Source: Strobilurus pachycystidiatus
Lineage: Eukaryota > Basidiomycota > Agaricomycetes > Agaricales > Physalacriaceae
Assembly: GCA_019915135.1 (NCBI GenBank)
Contig: JAHLMK010000004.1
Coordinates: 2,170,001 to 2,234,000, forward strand
DNA: 64,000 nt
Direction: 5' to 3'
Shown here: piece after piece, positions 21,901 through 33,712 of the stretch
Layout of the letters: each line of letters begins with the position of its first letter
Numbering within the stretch: position 1 is the stretch's first letter
Made by a program: the position numbers and the translations under genes
Notes under the pieces: generated by a model
Databases searched by the model: none
Told to the model about the DNA's origin: nothing
The model's input: the letters and a program-made list of their open reading frames with translations, nothing else

Positions 21901-24900
21901 ACTTCCGGACTATCGATCATGTACTTGCCAATCAGCTCAACGGCGGCATCGCGCACAGCGGCAGAGTTATCCAACAGGTGGCTCTCAATACCCGTGCGAA
22001 CCGATGGCTGTGCTAGAATTGTCGGGTCGCTGAGAACGATTTGGCCTAATGCTTTGAGCGCCTTCGTTCGCATGAAGATCGCGGATGCGTCCAGTGATAC
22101 CAAGATGACGTTGAGGATAGGATTGAAAGAGTGGCGAAGGCTCTGAATGGTCCCGATTTCTTCTGCGTACCGATCGATCCTGGCAACCTCTTCTTGTGAC
22201 CTAGAAATGGTTGTTGAGTCCTCTGAGGAGACGAGTGACAGCGAAGTATTTACCCAACGTCAAATACGTCGGACTGTTGATCCTTACTGAGGCTCCGCAA
22301 AGCATTCTTCAGTTTGCTACCGAAAGGCTGCATGACTTGGCTCGCCGCCGAGTGTTCATCGGTGGACATGGCGGCTTCTACATGTTTGAGAGAGGTGGCG
22401 AGCTCGTTGCCGAATGTTGCTGCTGTCAGCTCTTGTGCACTCTACGCAGACAGAATGAAAAATTGTCCAGCGCAAGGTTGAATAGCGACTTACATCGTAA
22501 GCCTGATCCTCAGTTGAGCGCTTGTGAAGATGGGTCGAAACATCTTGATGGACGGAGATGAGTTTCTCGAGTGCCTTCATATCAACGCGACTAGTTGTCT
22601 TGAGACGCTACGTCAGTATGAACGTCCACGTTATTGACGATGGGGTTACCTCATCCAAGGGTTTGAGCAGCTTAGACTTCTGAGTGCCGCTCTGAACCTT
22701 GAGTACGCTCGTTCGGATCTTCGCAGCAATTACTCCTAAGTGATCTAGCGCGATAGTCTTGATGGCGTTGTTGTCAGCTTGGGCATCTTTCGACTCCTTA
22801 ATGTCGTCCAATGCAGTGACCTAGTTAGATTGAGAATATAGTCGAATCAATGCTTTCTCGATGTCTGCGTACCATGACTTTCGACGCGACACTGAGAAGA
22901 AGACTGGCGGCGGGCCATTCAGGCCAGTAAAGGACCACGAGCACGTCCTGAAGCAGATTGTCGAGGATCTGACGATATTCGGCTTCATTGGAGTTCTTGG
23001 TTGCCTTGCCGGTACCAGATCGTCGAGTCAAGAAGAAAAAGATAGCCTTTGCGGTCTTCGTCGCCGAGTCCAGGCCAGACGAATATAGAGCGATCTCCTG
23101 CTCCCCGATAAGTGACCATCGAAAGATCGAAGATAAGCGCCCATACCTGGTTGTCGTGCTCGTCCAAAAAGGGCTCCTGCTTGATGATCTGACTTTCATT
23201 CATACTCTCCTGCCGTCGAAGAGCAAACTTCTGCACCCTGGCAGCCTCTATCCTCCTCGCCGCAATACGAACGTCGTGAGCGGATGTCTGCACTAACTGT
23301 AAGAGCAATGCTGAAACCGTCCTTATTGACCGCCCGTCTCTAAGCCTGAACCGACGTCAGCCGCATTCAGATGGATTGGGACGAAGCGGCGTACCTGAAC
23401 TGCCCAGCTTTCTGTTTCGAATCTGAGAGCTTGATGAGAGATAGCAATATTTCCTCGATAATCCAAGATCGTTGCTCCTCGTGACTGGCAAATATACTGC
23501 GAACCAAAGTGAGCGCATCCAGCCGGAGTCCCCTCATTGCACTTTTACCAAAGGTCTTGACCACGTTATCCGCTATCTTGTCCTTTTTGCCTCTACCCTC
23601 CTCGGCACCCGCCTCCACGACGAAGAAAGGGCCGATGGCTATGTAGACCGCCGAAATGATGATGGAATCCGACATTGTTACGCTCTCGGCATTGACCAAC
23701 GAGTTGATTCGGGGCATTGTCGACGACAAGGTCTGGAAAATCTCCTGCATGGCCTTATTCGTGACGTTGTCCTTCATCGCATAGGCCAATAGGGGGTTCG
23801 CAGTCTCCAGAGTCGATTCGATGAAGGGATAGATGATCTGGTTCAGCTGGTTTTTGACTGTGGCCATACAGGACGTTATGAGCTCCTCGGAGTATAGCTT
23901 GACGGCAAGTAAGCATCGAAGAATGGGAAAGATAGAACAGGCATACCTCCTTCGGCAATCGATCGCTACCAAGCAGAGTCATACAGCACTCCGCCGCAAG
24001 AACGGCATCCCTGGCATGCTCGACCTGCAAAGCTACCCTCTCAAAATCAACAGCAGTAGGTTCTTGCTTTTCGACAGCCAAGCCATCTTGAGGGTTCTCC
24101 TCCCCTTCCACAGGCGTCTTCGACTTTGAACGCTTTCGCGTCCGCGCCTGCTTCTTCGGGCTCAGGCTCGCCGTCTTTCTAGACGACGGCGCGATATGCG
24201 TCGACGCAAAGGGATCCACATCTTCGCCCAGCTTCACAGACCTCTCCAGTATTTTCGTGATCCGAGACAGAGATACAGTCTCGACTTGGCCTATACGTGA
24301 CTTCCTCGGCGAGCCAGTTACACCAGGCCGAACGCGTTTCGTAGGCCTCGAAACGTAGCCTATGTATTTGGAAAGCTTGCGAATCATATCAGGATGAAGC
24401 TGGGGACGAGAGCACTCGATGGTTGAGTGGGACCAGAACTTCTGGTCAAGATCGTCGAGTTCGCATTCGGCAGGGATGCTATCCTCGGCTTCGAAGATAT
24501 CTCCAATCAGTGCAGTAAGCTTGTCCACAGGTGCTGCGAGTGAATCGATAAGTGAATGGTGATTATATGCGCAAGATATCGCATACCTCGATCATCTCTA
24601 TTACCACGAGTTGCACTCTTAGTAGGACTCGACTGGAAACTATCGTCTTCAGCGTCGGAACCAAAGCCGCCAAGATCGTAAGGGGAGTCATCTGTGATCT
24701 TCGGTTTCTTGCCCGTCGTCGAGGGAGTCATCCAGGGATTCGGCGGCACAGCGACGTAGGGCATACGCCGAGGCGTTTTCATCCCCGATGTGCTGGGTGT
24801 GAGAGGAGCAGAAATCCTGGATATCGAAGGGGTCACTGCTAGTGATGAGGCTCTCGAATCATTCGACGCTTTAGATTTCAGCGATTCGGTGGACTGTATG

Positions 24901-25826
24901 CGCTTGAAGGGGGAAGTACTGATTTCGACAACAGGTTTACGCTTTTGAGGCGTGACATGGGCGTGGCTTCGGCTGGGTGTAATGGCCTTGAGAGCAAGAG
25001 GATCTGGGCTCTCCTGCGGAGTCAATTTACGATGTCGTGGAGGCGTGGTGGGCCGGGGAGGTGCTTCGCGGACTCGGAGTTCTTCCGTCTTGCGGGATAT
25101 AAACTCGTTGACAAAAGCTGCAGACTGGTCTGGGGTATAGAGCTTTGGGGGAGACGGAGCGGGGGGAGGGGCCGGGAGACCGAGCGCAAATGCCAAGGAA
25201 GAAGAAGATGAGATTTGGGAGGGCGGCGGCGGAGGAGTAGGATATGCGGCAGTTGGAGTCGTTTGTTGAAGGATGGACTGGGCGAATGGCGCTGTTGGAT
25301 ACGACAAACTTTGAGCACCGTTGGGCGACCAGTGTGCAGTGGTTGGATATGGGTAGGAGCTGTAGGCAAAGATAAGCAAAGGGCGAATATATTTCATTGG
25401 AGGATGGACGTACGGCCCTGCCTGCTCATTAATTAGTCGCACTGCTGTGTCGCGATTGCTTTCCCAGTATCCCGAATCGTCCGCAGAAGGGTCTGAAGAG
25501 CCCAGATACGACAACTCCGGCGCATATTCAGTGTATCTGGGAGGCGGTCCAGGAGGGTACGGCGCCCCGTTTGGCAGCGCATAGTAGGCTGGGTGGGCAA
25601 ACGATGGCGGCGCAGCGGTGCCCGTCAGACCGTTCAAATGGCGCGCAACTTATGTTTATTGGGTAATGAGCTGAAATAGCGTTATATATGCGGGCTGCTG
25701 ACCGTGAGTAGAAGGCGTCGCAGATGCCATCGGGTAAGCGCCAAGTAGGCGGTGAGCGTCCCGAACGGAGTCCGCGGAGCCTTGCGGCGCGTTAGGGTCC
25801 TGGTACCACTGATCGCTGCCGTCCAT
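18957..25826 (-). CDS. SCC2: Cohesin loader SCC2 (Mis4/Nipped-B/NIPBL)
   Basis: Large HEAT-repeat subunit of the kollerin complex, which with Scc4/Mau2 loads cohesin onto chromosomes; the ortholog in Coprinopsis is known as Rad9. It starts [17 protein letters not shown] at 25826, spliced to [15 protein letters not shown]. The N-terminal ~400 residues are Pro/Ser-rich and basic ([13 protein letters not shown] near 24150). The clearest signature is in the middle exon at 22103-21252: [36 protein letters not shown] and [18 protein letters not shown]-like helices continue through 20975-19032. The C-terminal exon ends [20 protein letters not shown] with TAA at 18957. More than 15 short introns are present. 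It shares a 150-bp upstream region with the GT61 gene on the opposite strand. The identity is firm; many exon edges are approximate. Confidence 0.88.
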
Positions 25827-25976
25827 GGCGGCGGCGCAGGGAGCGGGCGGTGTAAGTCCTTGTGGACGTCGTGCACGACGTCGATGAACAAATCGCGTTT
25901 ACCGCGGTCCCGTTCTGGTCCAGTCCCGTCGGCCTTTTGCTTTTGTCACTTCAGGCACGTGTGACATTACCCAGCC
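25827..25976. promoter_or_regulatory. Divergent promoter between SCC2 and GT61 gene
   Basis: Only 150 bp separate the two start codons. An ACGCGT hexamer, the MCB element bound by MBF in other fungi, lies at 25995-26000 just inside the GT61 coding region, about 170 bp upstream of the SCC2 start. SCC2 is a plausible G1/S target, but the match may be chance. Confidence 0.45.
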
Positions 25977-27695
25977 ATGCCTCCTCCTCCTCCCACGCGT
26001 CGAGAATTTGCGCTGGTGGCCATTCTCGCTGTCGCCGTCCTTTACTTCTTTACATCCCCGGCACCGCCGCCACGCAAGTCGGCTGCTTTTGTCGACCATG
26101 AAGCTGTCATCCAAGCACCACATAAGAGTGTCCCAGACGTTCTGCATACTCGGTTGACTTGGGGACCCTCCGCCGTGCCATCTACCCAGCTTATATCTCA
26201 CGTTCCTGGTACGTGAACCAGTCATTAACCCTCATTGCCGTCTGACAAGATATAGGCTGGACAATATTCGACAAACTATACATATTCAAGGGCACTGTCT
26301 ACATCGTCTCAGACCACTCCGAAACCCTTCCCGACGTATCGACCATGTTCTCCCGAGGCTTGGACATTTTTGAAGGGAAGGAGGCCGAGGACTCTCGACT
26401 ACCACTTCCCGAAGATATGCAAATAATCTCAACGAAACAAGCTAAAAGTCTGTTTGGATCGGGCGCTCAGATCATCGATGGCATGACGGTCAATCATCTC
26501 TTGCTTCCTGAAACACAGAGAATTGAACAACCCCTCTAGTTCTTCATCAACGACCCGAAGCAATAGTACGTCCCCCATCAGCGGTCATACATATACGCTC
26601 AACACTTGACAGTATAACGCATTACTACCATTGGTCCGCAGAGCTATGGTTTGGTCTATGGCGAACATACAGCTCCCTGGATCGCCATATAACTTCAAAC
26701 GGTACTACCTCGCTTCCACCTCCACGCCGACTTCTTTTCAATCGTATCGACGCTGGTCAATGGCGCGACTACGCCTCGATGAATCAATGGGTCGTTCGCG
26801 CCTCATTTCCCTCTCTTACTATGGAGTTCATTGACGATTGGCAAGACCGGATTAACCTCGGCGTGCCGTTCGTATTCGAACGTGTCCTGCTCGCAGACCG
26901 CTCTTCCTCCATGTTGTCGTACAACTATCAGCGCTATCAGCGTAGTGCCGCCGCAGCCTTCGGTCTCCCCGGAAGCGCCTACTGGTGGGCTCCCATCCGC
27001 AATAATGTCGTCAAAGCCGCTGGCTTGAATGCATCTGTCGGCGGTGGGACGACATCGACTCCTGTCATAACATATATTTCCCGCCAGGAATGGGGCCGTC
27101 GTATGCTGATACCAGAGCACCATGAGAGGCTAGTCTCGGAGCTATACAAGCTCCGCGACGAGTTTGGATACGAGGTCAATGTCGTGAGCATGGACAAGTT
27201 ATCTCGTAAAGAACAGATACAGCTGGCCGCAAAGACAACGGTATGCTCGTTTGTGGTAGTTGTTGTGCTTTTCTCACTTGCCCACAGATTATGATGGGTG
27301 TGCACGGAAATGGATTAACCGCCCTTCTCTGGATGAATCCAACGCCTCGATCTACTGTCATCGAGTTCTTCTTCCCAGGTGGATTCGCACACGATTACGA
27401 GTATACAACCCGTGCATTAGGAATGACACATTACGGATTCTGGGACTCTGAGTACGATACCGCCCTCTTCCTTTGATGGCACTCATGCTCAGGCTCTTCC
27501 CAGATCTTTCACCAGCCCCGGCATACCACTCCCAAAATACGTCGAGGGCTTCCAGGGTACGCGTCTCTCTTCTCTCCGGCTTCGACCTTCTTGTTAACCC
27601 TCTCCTTTATAGGAAACTCCATCCCAATTGACGGCGCAGCCGTTGCCAAACTATGCCGAGATAGACTCGAGCTCGTCACGGAAGACGATGACTAG
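25977..27695 (+). CDS. GT61-family glycosyltransferase (DUF563), type II membrane
   Basis: Predicted Golgi/ER glycosyltransferase of the family that includes EOGT and xylosyltransferases; the acceptor cannot be told from sequence. The N-terminus is a short cytosolic stretch (MPPPPPTRRE) followed by one membrane anchor (FALVAILAVAVLYFF). The family core is clear: YHWSAELWFGLWRTY after an intron near 26577-26612, then SPVITYISRQEWGRR-like sequence, and across another intron MMGVHGNGLTALLWMNPTP, STVIEFFFPGGFAHDYEY and LGMTHYGFWD. The short last exons include SIPIDGAAVAKLC and end at TAG 27695. The frame is consistent through all introns, so the gene looks intact. Confidence 0.8.
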
Positions 27696-29293
27696 CCTTA
27701 CTTGTAGGTGCACAATTCCACTATTAGTACTACAGGCCATGGAGGCACGCTATACATAGACAAGAGTGACAGGACACTTATCTAACTTATTATACTACTT
27801 GCATACCTTACGATAATGGACATACCATGCTCTCTGGCCCACCCTCCCGAACGACGACTATCGCAGTTCGTTGCAGCTGACGTCGGCCTAGCGCTTTGGT
27901 TTTGATCGGAGTTACCTATTTGAGACTTCATCCCGCTCACCGAGCTGGAAATCAAGCGTTCTCATGAAAATGAGCAAGACTCGACAAAAAACTCCATTTC
28001 CAGCGACGCTTATTGGCAGCAACGCGAAGGCGTGCCTCGCACTGCTAGTCAATCTGGGTGGATGCATCGTCTGATTCTGATTTTCACTTCACGGGCCATT
28101 GGTTCCTTCCCGGCTGTATCACCCAGAGAAAGGCTGAGACATCCATCGGTGTGTCATTTCTCCTTTCTTTTTCAAAGTTTGTTAAGATACTCCGTGGTGT
28201 AGAACGTAGGCATATCCTTCCAGACCGGGACTCGGATTATCATAAGGATTTTCTACCGTGACTGCCACAGACGGATACCTGTCAGACTATGATCCTACAA
28301 ACGACGCGTTTCTGACCAAACACAATACTCGAATGGCTTTCTGAGATACCCGAAACGCTCTCAAACAAGCCTTCTGCGTCGATCGCTGAGCTTTGGCACG
28401 ATGTATAGAATTTACGCCTCGGATGAACCTGGTAAAGGGAGAAGAGTTTTCGATACCATCACGCCGCAGAAATGGGACCTGTTGTGAGCCTAGGTGAGAG
28501 CCGCGATTCTTGTACGTCAGTCAAAGGTTTAGAAATTGCGCCACAGGAGTGCAACGTCAACAGCTCATTCAGGAGACCATTCCAGTGATTCACCGGGGAC
28601 ACATTTAATTCCTGGGCACTGACACGGCCGAGCGCGTTCAATCTTGCTTGATGCCTTCTCCCAATGGTTCACTTGCATCTTCAAGTTTGCACGATTCGAA
28701 TGGAAGTGCGGAACCTGCAGTCAGCAAATGAAAATGTATGTCATATCATAGCTCTGAGTGAGGGTCGTGGTATTTACTGGCGGTCTAGAAGGTTCTCAAA
28801 AAATACGCCACAGAAGCGTATCGGTCAATCTCGGCAAAAGAGCGAAGGCTCACGCACGCGAACTCGTTGGCTTTCTATTTGTGCTGCATGAAGCCACCTC
28901 GAGGATTTTCTGTGCACAAGAGGGAGATATGCGACAGTTGGGTGGCCCTCAATGGTCGACATCTGTCTGCCTCTGAATTGTGAATAATACAAGCCGAGGC
29001 TTCTGTAAGTCGCTTCATGTCTCTGTTAACATCTCTGACCTTTCTGGTAGGCTCGCTGCGCGCAGAGCGTTGTGCAACTTTTTCGTCTGCGGTGTGTTTT
29101 ATCTGGTTTCTGGACACGCAATGGAGAAGGCAACCCGACGGAGTGCTACCCCACCCGTAATGAACGATGTGTACATCTGTTTACCTGTTCGTCGAAACAA
29201 AGGCGATCAATGCGCCGCGGTTGGACATTGCCGATCTCTCTTCATAACCACCACGATCTCATACAACATCGCTCCCTTTCCCGACGGTCAACC
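27696..29293. other. Gene-poor stretch between GT61 and family A gene
   Basis: Open frames of 60-75 codons occur on both strands, but none resembles a family. Around 27969-27983 the 15-mer ATGAGCAAGACTCGA matches part of the inverted repeat of the element at 14829-15707. This may be a remnant or chance. The 29.0-29.3 kb part is the likely promoter and 5' UTR of the next gene. Confidence 0.4.
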
Positions 29294-31617
29294 ATGTCGT
29301 CGAGCCAATATTTCATCCCAGAAGATTTTGGCGACTTTTCTGGGATCAATACTGGCCATGCAATGGGCGTCGGTGGGCTCCAGGGTCATTCAGCTCTCCA
29401 ACCTAGTGCATATTCTTTCGAGGATGAACTCCCAAATGCTTCGTATAGCCCACCCGGCAGAGATTCATCCAACCTCGACATCCAATACCTAGAGTACATT
29501 AGACAGAACGACCTCGCGTCGTTCCCAGTCGAGAATCATATTAGCCACCTTCCCCCCCAGAACCTCCTTGACGGCAGCACTACAAATTGGCACCAGCCGC
29601 ACGTTGTGGATGCGTCGACCACCGCTAGCGGAGTGTACCTCCCCGCGACCTCGAGCTACGGGTCGCTCGGCACCGTCGGGCTACCAGCATCGTCGCAGCC
29701 CCCATTCGACGCGTCAAATTATGACCACGCAGCTCCCAACACACATCCTTACCCGGCCATATCCCCTTCCATCGAGTCTTCTCACCCCGCCTATCTCTCG
29801 ACGGGTATCGCAAGACAAGGATTCAACGATAGCGACAATTCGCTGCCATCGAGCCACCCTGTACCACAGACCTTCGACAATACCACCCCACCTCCCACCA
29901 AACGTAAGCGGTCAAAATCGAAGATCAAGGCCACAGTCAACAAGGAGTCCCCTGCACCCTCCGAGCAACCACCTGTTTCCGCTCGTTGCTCCAAGCGAGG
30001 ATCGCAAAAGCAGGAATCGTTTACCTCGACCTCGACGCCTCCTACAGTGTCTGGAGGTCGACTCGTGCCGATTCTTCAGTTGAACCAGGATGCCATTCAT
30101 TCTGCCAGTGGCAAGGGGCCTGAAATGGCGAAAAGACAGCGGGATTTGGTCGAGGACGAGCCGAGGACTCCCAAGCAAGCGCATTCTTTGCCTGCGCCGG
30201 TGGTGTGGACCACTCCTCAGACCGCTGATACCATGAACGACGAGGGCAAGAGAAGAAAAGTCGGTCATGGCACCTATGAAGTTCCTGAGGTCTGTTGCAC
30301 TGCTACGATATTGTCTTTCTGTCTGACTTCTACTCTAGGTATCCACCCATCCTAAAGAAATTCACGGACCCCTGCAACGCATGCAGGCGAAAGCAGACTT
30401 ATACGACCGTGCCCAGGTCAGTTTCATACCGTAATTTGTTCTGATGTCTAACATGAAGCTTGTAGTGGGTACTTCCCAGTGGACCTGTTGCTTGGATATT
30501 TGGAACGCAGGAGTCGCAACAGTTCCAGCGGAGTTTCGCGTGGATTGTGGATAGAGTGAACGTTGAGGTCGCTTGGCCTGTCACCTTCCACACAAATCTC
30601 GAGGCCGTGCAGATTACACTCAATAAACTCTTCACGGCCAGTATTCATCGATTCATCTACCGTTCCTTCAAGTCGCTTGGCGCCCACCGCAGCATTCCCC
30701 TCGACAACATCGTCCTCATCACCATCGGCGCTCCGGAGTCGCGCAGAATCAAGGCGCCGACGGTGCATTTTACCGGCACCATTATACCTTGCGAATACGC
30801 TCCGCGGTTCATCCATCATCTGGGACTTGCCTACAAAAGCGTCCTCTCCATGGGAAAGAGTCTCCAAGAGCTACCACAAATGCAGTCGCAGATCGCCACC
30901 AATGGAGCGAAAGAGCAGAGCTCTGCGGACACGGCATTTAACCAGCAGCCACTTGCAACTCCTCTAGCTTCTACCTTCTTGGGCAATCATGGTGACGGCA
31001 CTTTTGCTCCTCCGGGACCAGACAATGCATCTGTCTCTGGAGATCAATCCTCCGATTACTTCGTGTCGCCCGTCCACTGGCAGTTCGACGGACTTGCACC
31101 CACTCATGACAATTCGTCCTATCAGTCGACTCTACCCTTTGGGGTCGGGGATTTCTATCCAGCCCAACCTGAAGCTCAGGCCTCAACCTACGAGTTGCAG
31201 GGGCAGGACGCACAATGGGGCTATAGTGCTTCTACCGCCCCACAGTCCAGTACATCGGGGCCAGTCGCCTCAACTTCGTACTCAAGCGGCAGCGTGTATA
31301 CTGGCGAGCCATTTACTTCGAGTTCGTACTCGCCATGGAACTCTGGCTGTTCTCCTGCCCGACAGGCTCATACATCGGGGCCGGGAGCGTCGAATTTAAA
31401 CTCGAGCGGCAGCATTTATGGTGGCGCCTACCCATACGATTACCAGTACCAGCCTAGTGCCGTACAGTCATTTTCGTACCAGGACGCGTCCCTTCAGCGG
31501 GATGATCCAGATTCGTTTACCTCTCGCTCCACGGTCTTGCCGCCCACCGCTGGAAACATGAACCCACCCGCTTTGAAGAGCACGCTCACAGAGGCGACAC
31601 TTAACTGGAACATCTAG
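29294..31617 (+). CDS. Unrecognised Pro/Ser-rich protein, paralog A
   Basis: I do not recognise this family. It starts MSSSQYFIPEDFGDFSG. The N-terminal half is low-complexity (Ser, Pro, Thr, Asn), with a basic patch TKRKRSKSKIK (about residue 200) and another at GKRRKV that could be nuclear localisation signals. Two introns (about 30291-30341 and 30417-30468) bracket an exon with GPLQRMQAKADLYDRAQ. The next exon begins WVLPSGPVAWIFG and carries the most structured part: a segment with TIGAPESRR and HFTGTIIPCEYAPRFIHH. The C-terminus is again Ser/Tyr/Gln-rich, with a repeated TSGP-A-S..NSSGS/SYSSGS pattern near 31250-31420. A diverged paralog (B) lies at 36461-38455 on the other strand with the same exon order. 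A DNA-associated or transcription-related role is only a guess from composition. Confidence 0.72.
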
Positions 31618-32223
31618 CCCTTCATGTAAGAAAATCGGATATAATTCCCTCCTCACATAAACATAATTATCGTCATGCTTTCCGGCCGCGGGTTGCCACT
31701 GTTGCTCACTTAATAGTATCATCATCTGCTGTCGCCTGTCTTTCTCAACCACTGTGTCCATATATCTCAAACGCCCCTCTGTCTATAACGCTTATTTACG
31801 AGAGTCTCGTTGGCATTCAAATGCGGTGCTGATTGCGCTCTTTTCACAAGCACTGTACTGCACATATAAGCGAAGAATTATGTTGCGTCGACAGCGTAAT
31901 TTCGCCACAAGGCAGTCGTGGTAGCTTTGACAAAGTTATACTCACTCGGAGACGTGGTCCTCGCAGTCATTCAGGATGAACTATAACTTGTTGTGGTTGT
32001 TGTTGCGCTTGTTGTTGAAGCAAGTTTCGAAGGCCACATAACAGCCGCCGAGACAGGAGTCTCTGACACCCACCCAAGTCTTAGTTACAACGGGGACAGC
32101 ATCAGAGTAGTATGTAAGTGTCCATTCTGTAAGGAATGTACGCAAAAGGGTCTATATGTCCTTGATCGTATTGATAGGAAAGTCATACGGGTAGTATGAA
32201 AAGAGTTGAAAAGAGTACGTAGG
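31618..32223. other. Intergenic, convergent 3' ends
   Basis: Contains the 3' flanks of paralog A and the secreted glycoprotein gene. A 68-codon frame at 31993-32199 is unrecognised. Confidence 0.45.
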
Positions 32224-33712
32224 TTAATGAAGCACGACAACGGCGGTGATGCAGGCAATAAGAGCTGCCAGAGTCACTCCATCATGGAAGAAGGACTGCA
32301 GGCTGATAGCGGCATCCGAGTCTGACAACGACGTGGCGCCAACGGAACCTGGTGGCGATGAGATACCGACGATGTCACTAGTCAAGTTAAGTACCTGCCG
32401 AGGAGCCACCTGTCGAGGAGCCTGTCTGTGAGACAGCTGAGCCGACAACACTAACGTTGCCAGCGCTGTTCGTCTCAACAGCGATGCCGTTGCTGATGGA
32501 GCTGGTGGTCTTGCAGTTACTCGATGTGGGGGTCATCTGAACGGTGGAGGGAGTAGCCGTCGTGCCAACAGTGTATGAAGAGGTGGATCCACCGTCAGTG
32601 AGAGCACCGGTAAAATACTGTTGGAAAGTAGAGTATCCAGTTGAGGTTCCTTCTATGGCCGTGATATAGACGCCAGGAGGGTCTAGAACCGGTCAGTCAA
32701 GAGAGCACAGCGGACACCTCCGTACGCACAAGCAACTTCCCCATCACAACTCTCGCTGTGTGTGAATGAGTGAAGCTCTCACTACTGATCAGTGGTACTC
32801 ACAAAGTTCCATTGAAGTCGTAATTGCCTGGCATCACAAAGTCGCAACCCATTTCATCAAGTTTGTGTTCGCACATGACACCAGCGGACCAGGTATCGTT
32901 GGCGTTCGTGCAGATACGGAAGCATACTTGGTTGTACGACTGGAAAGCAGTCAGGACGAAATCTCAATAGCTTATATCTGATACCCACGATGAAAGACTA
33001 AGAATTTCATTAGCACATGGTATGATATGCCACCGAGTGAAAGGACATACCATCCATTCCTCAAAGCTGACATCGTCGCCAGTGACAGCGTTGGTTGTAA
33101 CATTGCCACCAACCGGGTTTCCATCGCCAGTAGCCCCGTGAGGATCGAGTTCACCTCCGTAATCTTTGGCTTGCAAGTTGATTTTCGTGAAATCCCCGTA
33201 GGCTTTCAGCTCAACGTAGAAGTCTTCAATGACACCGACGTGAGAGACGTTCAGGGTGACGGTGTAAAAAAACATACCAGTTTTAACGAACGAAGCTCCG
33301 GTAATGACACCGTCAGGAATGACACGAGCGTTATTGCGCGCTTGAGTACACCATGCAACTTGGAACGCCTAGTAAGGAATGAGCTTCAGGAGGCAAGGCA
33401 AGCGCACAACGATTGACTAGCCTCGGAATCACCGATGGTAACGCCATCATCGGGAGGAGCAAAAATACACCAGTCCTGTTAAGATGTCAGTGATTACAGT
33501 TAGCATTGAGTAGATTGGACACGAACGTCGATGGAATTGAGCGAAATCAGTCTTGCGGTAGACGTCTGGTTAACGTCGGTCCCCAGAGTCGCTTGGGGAG
33601 GATTAGTGGTGCCCATAGTTCCGGTGGCCACCACGCCCTCTGGAAATGAGGCTGATGAAGATTGTGCGGATGAGCCAGCGGTGAGCGCGAGCAAAGCGAG
33701 GGGCAAAGACAT
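32224..33712 (-). CDS. Secreted macrofage-activating-glycoprotein-like protein, GPI-type tail
   Basis: Cell-surface or secreted protein of the basidiomycete family annotated as macrofage activating glycoprotein; its biological role is unclear. It starts MSLPLALLALTAGSSAQ, a signal peptide. Family features follow over several short exons: LNSIDDWCIFAPPDDG, VAWCTQARNNARVIPDG, then YGGELDPHGATGDGNP, FRICTNANDTWSAGVMCEHK, and a cysteine pair in FESCDGEVAYPPGVY. The C-terminal part is Ser/Thr/Gly-rich and ends in a hydrophobic segment (GVTLAALIACITAVVVLH), as in GPI-anchored proteins. Potential N-glycosylation sites (NQT, NVT, NDT, NGT) are present. The stop is TAA at 32224-32226. An in-frame upstream Met exists, but the MSLPLALL start gives the proper signal peptide. 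Confidence 0.75.

Noticed and set aside
27969..27983. 15-mer ATGAGCAAGACTCGA shared with the 14829 element
   Set aside because: Too short to call a second element; surrounding bases do not match the inverted repeat.
29568..30083. 171-codon plus ORF overlapping paralog A
   Set aside because: It is in another frame of the same strand. Paralog B supports the main frame by conserved segments and intron positions.
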